A DNA stretch of 6,316 nucleotides, taken from positions 1-6,316 of the forward strand of contig JAZOTL010000007.1 in NCBI GenBank assembly GCA_045657645.1, in the 5' to 3' direction. Each line of letters starts with the position of its first letter. The first letter of the stretch is position 1. Of this stretch, positions 4,872-6,316 are shown piece after piece. The notes under the pieces were generated by a model. The model did not search any database. It saw nothing but the letters and a program-made list of their open reading frames with translations, and had not been told where the DNA came from. This DNA comes from RGIG7300 sp045657645 (GTDB lineage Bacteria; Bacillota; Clostridia; Oscillospirales; CAG-272). The position numbers and the translations under genes were made by a program.

Positions 4872-6316
4872 TTAGCCTTCAATACCAAGCTTGAACTTCT
4901 TGCCGGACTTGCATATGTAAATATCTTCATCGCTTAAGTAAGCGGAGAAGGTATCCAATGCGCTGATGTAGGATACATCTTCAGCAATGCGTTTGCCCTT
5001 GCCCTTGCCTTTGAGGCAGTAGAGGTCGCCTTCGCCTTCATCGTCAACGTCTGCGATGTACATTACGCGGTCGTCGTGAGTGATAACAAGATCCTCAACG
5101 TCCTCTGCAAGTTCCTTTGCTTTTCCGGTCTTCTTTACGCACATCAAAGAATCACCGTCAGCGTAATATACAAACTTACCGTCTGAGGTTACTTCAAAGC
5201 CTTCTGCGTCATCAGCAATCTTCTTTGCTTTCTTTGAACCGTACTTAACTCTGAATATTTCGTCGTCTTCCATATAGAAGAGGTAATTTCCGTTATCGCA
5301 AACGGTTACAGAGTTTACGTCGTTATCAACCTTAACAGACTTAAGGTTGCCCTTGAGGTAGTGGAGGCTTCCGTCCTCAAGTTCAAAGTATAACTTCTTG
5401 AATGTTTCAATGCCGTATACGTTTCCGGGATATTCTACGTCATCAAATGCCTTGGAGAATATCTTCTTTGCTGCCTTGCCCTTTATGGAGATAAAGGTAT
5501 CGCCGTCAGCAACAAAAACTACTTCTGTGCGGTCGTAGTTGAATCTGTAGTTTTCAACTTCATCCTTGCTTATCTTCTTGTCTTTATCTTTGAAGTTTGT
5601 AACGTGGAGCTTGCCGTCTTCATCTGTATAGTAAACGTACTTTGCGTCGTTACTGATGGAAAGAATGTCGGAATCCTTTGCTACCTTTTTGCTCTTCTTG
5701 TTGCGGTATACAAATATTTCGTCTTCTTTTTCGTAAGCAAGGGACTCACCGTCAGGAGACATTACGAAATATTCTACTTCATCCTCTACCTCAACGGTCT
5801 TCTTGTTCTTTACGGTGTAAAGGAAAAGTGTTCCTTCTTCATCGGTATATGCAACTGTTGTACCTTCACGGGAGATAGATGAAGAAATAACTTCATCATC
5901 GGTTATTTCTTTTACCTTGGCATTTTTGGTTACTACATAAAGACCTTCATAGGCATAGGAACCGTCGTTTTCGTATTTCTTTGCAAGGAGCACCGTGCCG
6001 TCTGCACTGGAGCCATATTCGCTGAAGGTGCAATCTTCTCCGATCTTCTTAACGTTACCGTTAACTATCGCATAAGCGGTATCATCGTTTGCGGTAAGGA
6101 TAATGGAATCGGTGGTTTTATAGTTGTTTCCGCCAAAGATAGCCGCAATGATTGCAATAAGCACAACTATTGCAACACATACTCCTGCTATCTTCAATAT
6201 GGTCTTGCCATACTTTTCAAAGAAGCTTTTTTCCTTGGTTGAAGCCTCTTGCGCCTGTTCGGGCTGAGGAGCTTCGGGTTGTACGGGAGCTTCGTTTACG
6301 GGAGCCTCAGCTACAG
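4872..6316 (-). CDS. Membrane-anchored beta-propeller-like protein, N-terminus beyond window
   Basis: The frame is open to the window edge, so the start is not visible; 479 complete codons are seen. Order: a Pro/Ala/Glu-rich linker with repeated EAP (6314 to about 6240), a short charged stretch (STKEKSFFEKYGKT), a membrane segment (about 6203-6130, KIAGVCVAIVVLIAIIAAIF), then an exported domain of repeats about 36-40 residues apart. Counting from the TTG codon at 6197, repeats begin near 109 (SREGTTVAY), 147 (SPDGESLAY), 182 (SNDAKYVYY), 220, 300 (CDNGNYLFY), 338 (SDGKFVYYADG) and 373. The pattern resembles TolB/WD40-like or DUF5050-like propellers. The protein is very rich in Lys, Asp and Glu, and no enzymatic motif is seen. 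The layout (proline-rich linker before one membrane helix) is common in Firmicute proteins with an N-terminal zinc ribbon, but that domain would lie outside the window. It is followed by a paralogue. Function unknown. Confidence 0.88.
   Translation of the reverse strand, partial: VAEAPVNEAPVQPEAPQPEQAQEASTKEKSFFEKYGKTILKIAGVCVAIVVLIAIIAAIFGGNNYKTTDSIILTANDDTAYAIVNGNVKKIGEDCTFSEYGSSADGTVLLAKKYENDGSYAYEGLYVVTKNAKVKEITDDEVISSSISREGTTVAYTDEEGTLFLYTVKNKKTVEVEDEVEYFVMSPDGESLAYEKEDEIFVYRNKKSKKVAKDSDILSISNDAKYVYYTDEDGKLHVTNFKDKDKKISKDEVENYRFNYDRTEVVFVADGDTFISIKGKAAKKIFSKAFDDVEYPGNVYGIETFKKLYFELEDGSLHYLKGNLKSVKVDNDVNSVTVCDNGNYLFYMEDDEIFRVKYGSKKAKKIADDAEGFEVTSDGKFVYYADGDSLMCVKKTGKAKELAEDVEDLVITHDDRVMYIADVDDEGEGDLYCLKGKGKGKRIAEDVSYISALDTFSAYLSDEDIYICKSGKKFKLGIEG

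Noticed and set aside
5604..5882. Plus-strand open frames over the first propeller gene
   Set aside because: The hydrophobic translations are what antisense of Lys/Glu/Asp-rich coding gives (Phe/Leu/Val), so they are not membrane proteins in their own right.
6195..6197. Start of the first propeller gene at 6197
   Set aside because: The codon there is TTG, no ribosome binding site precedes it, and the frame continues to the window edge with sensible linker sequence before a membrane helix.

Overview
The window looks like a chromosomal segment of a low-to-moderate-GC Firmicute, most likely a clostridial (Ruminococcus/Oscillospiraceae-like) anaerobe. This is an inference from the Bacillus/Clostridium-type CarB and type I dihydroorotase sequences, the AAGGAGG-like ribosome binding sites, the U-tract intrinsic terminators and the attenuation-controlled pyrimidine gene. 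All four protein genes lie on the minus strand, so transcription runs from high to low coordinates. I see no plus-strand gene, tRNA, rRNA, CRISPR array or mobile element.

Right part (6316 to 3447): two adjacent paralogous genes encode single-pass membrane or lipid-anchored proteins whose exported part is made of beta-propeller-like repeats of about 36-40 residues (SPDG and related repeat starts). The first is cut by the window edge and carries a Pro/Ala/Glu-rich linker before its membrane segment. The second has a short Lys-rich N-terminus and a possible lipobox. A GC-rich 11-bp hairpin lies in the 60-nt gap between them, and a strong bidirectional terminator ends the pair. Their function is unknown.

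Middle (3446 to 3213): a regulatory region for pyrimidine synthesis. It holds a perfect consensus sigma-70-type promoter with an extended -10, then a leader of about 140 nt that can fold in mutually exclusive ways: an anti-antiterminator hairpin with an NGNGA loop, a 14-pair antiterminator, and an intrinsic terminator just before the pyrC ribosome binding site. This is the logic of PyrR/UMP-controlled attenuation.

Left part (3212 to 1): pyrC (dihydroorotase, complete) is followed after 26 nt by carB (carbamoyl-phosphate synthase large subunit, cut at its C-terminus by the window edge). They are probably co-transcribed from the attenuated promoter. CarB makes carbamoyl phosphate, aspartate transcarbamylase (not in view) turns it into carbamoyl aspartate, and PyrC cyclises that to dihydroorotate. 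The small subunit gene carA is not next to carB on the side that can be seen.
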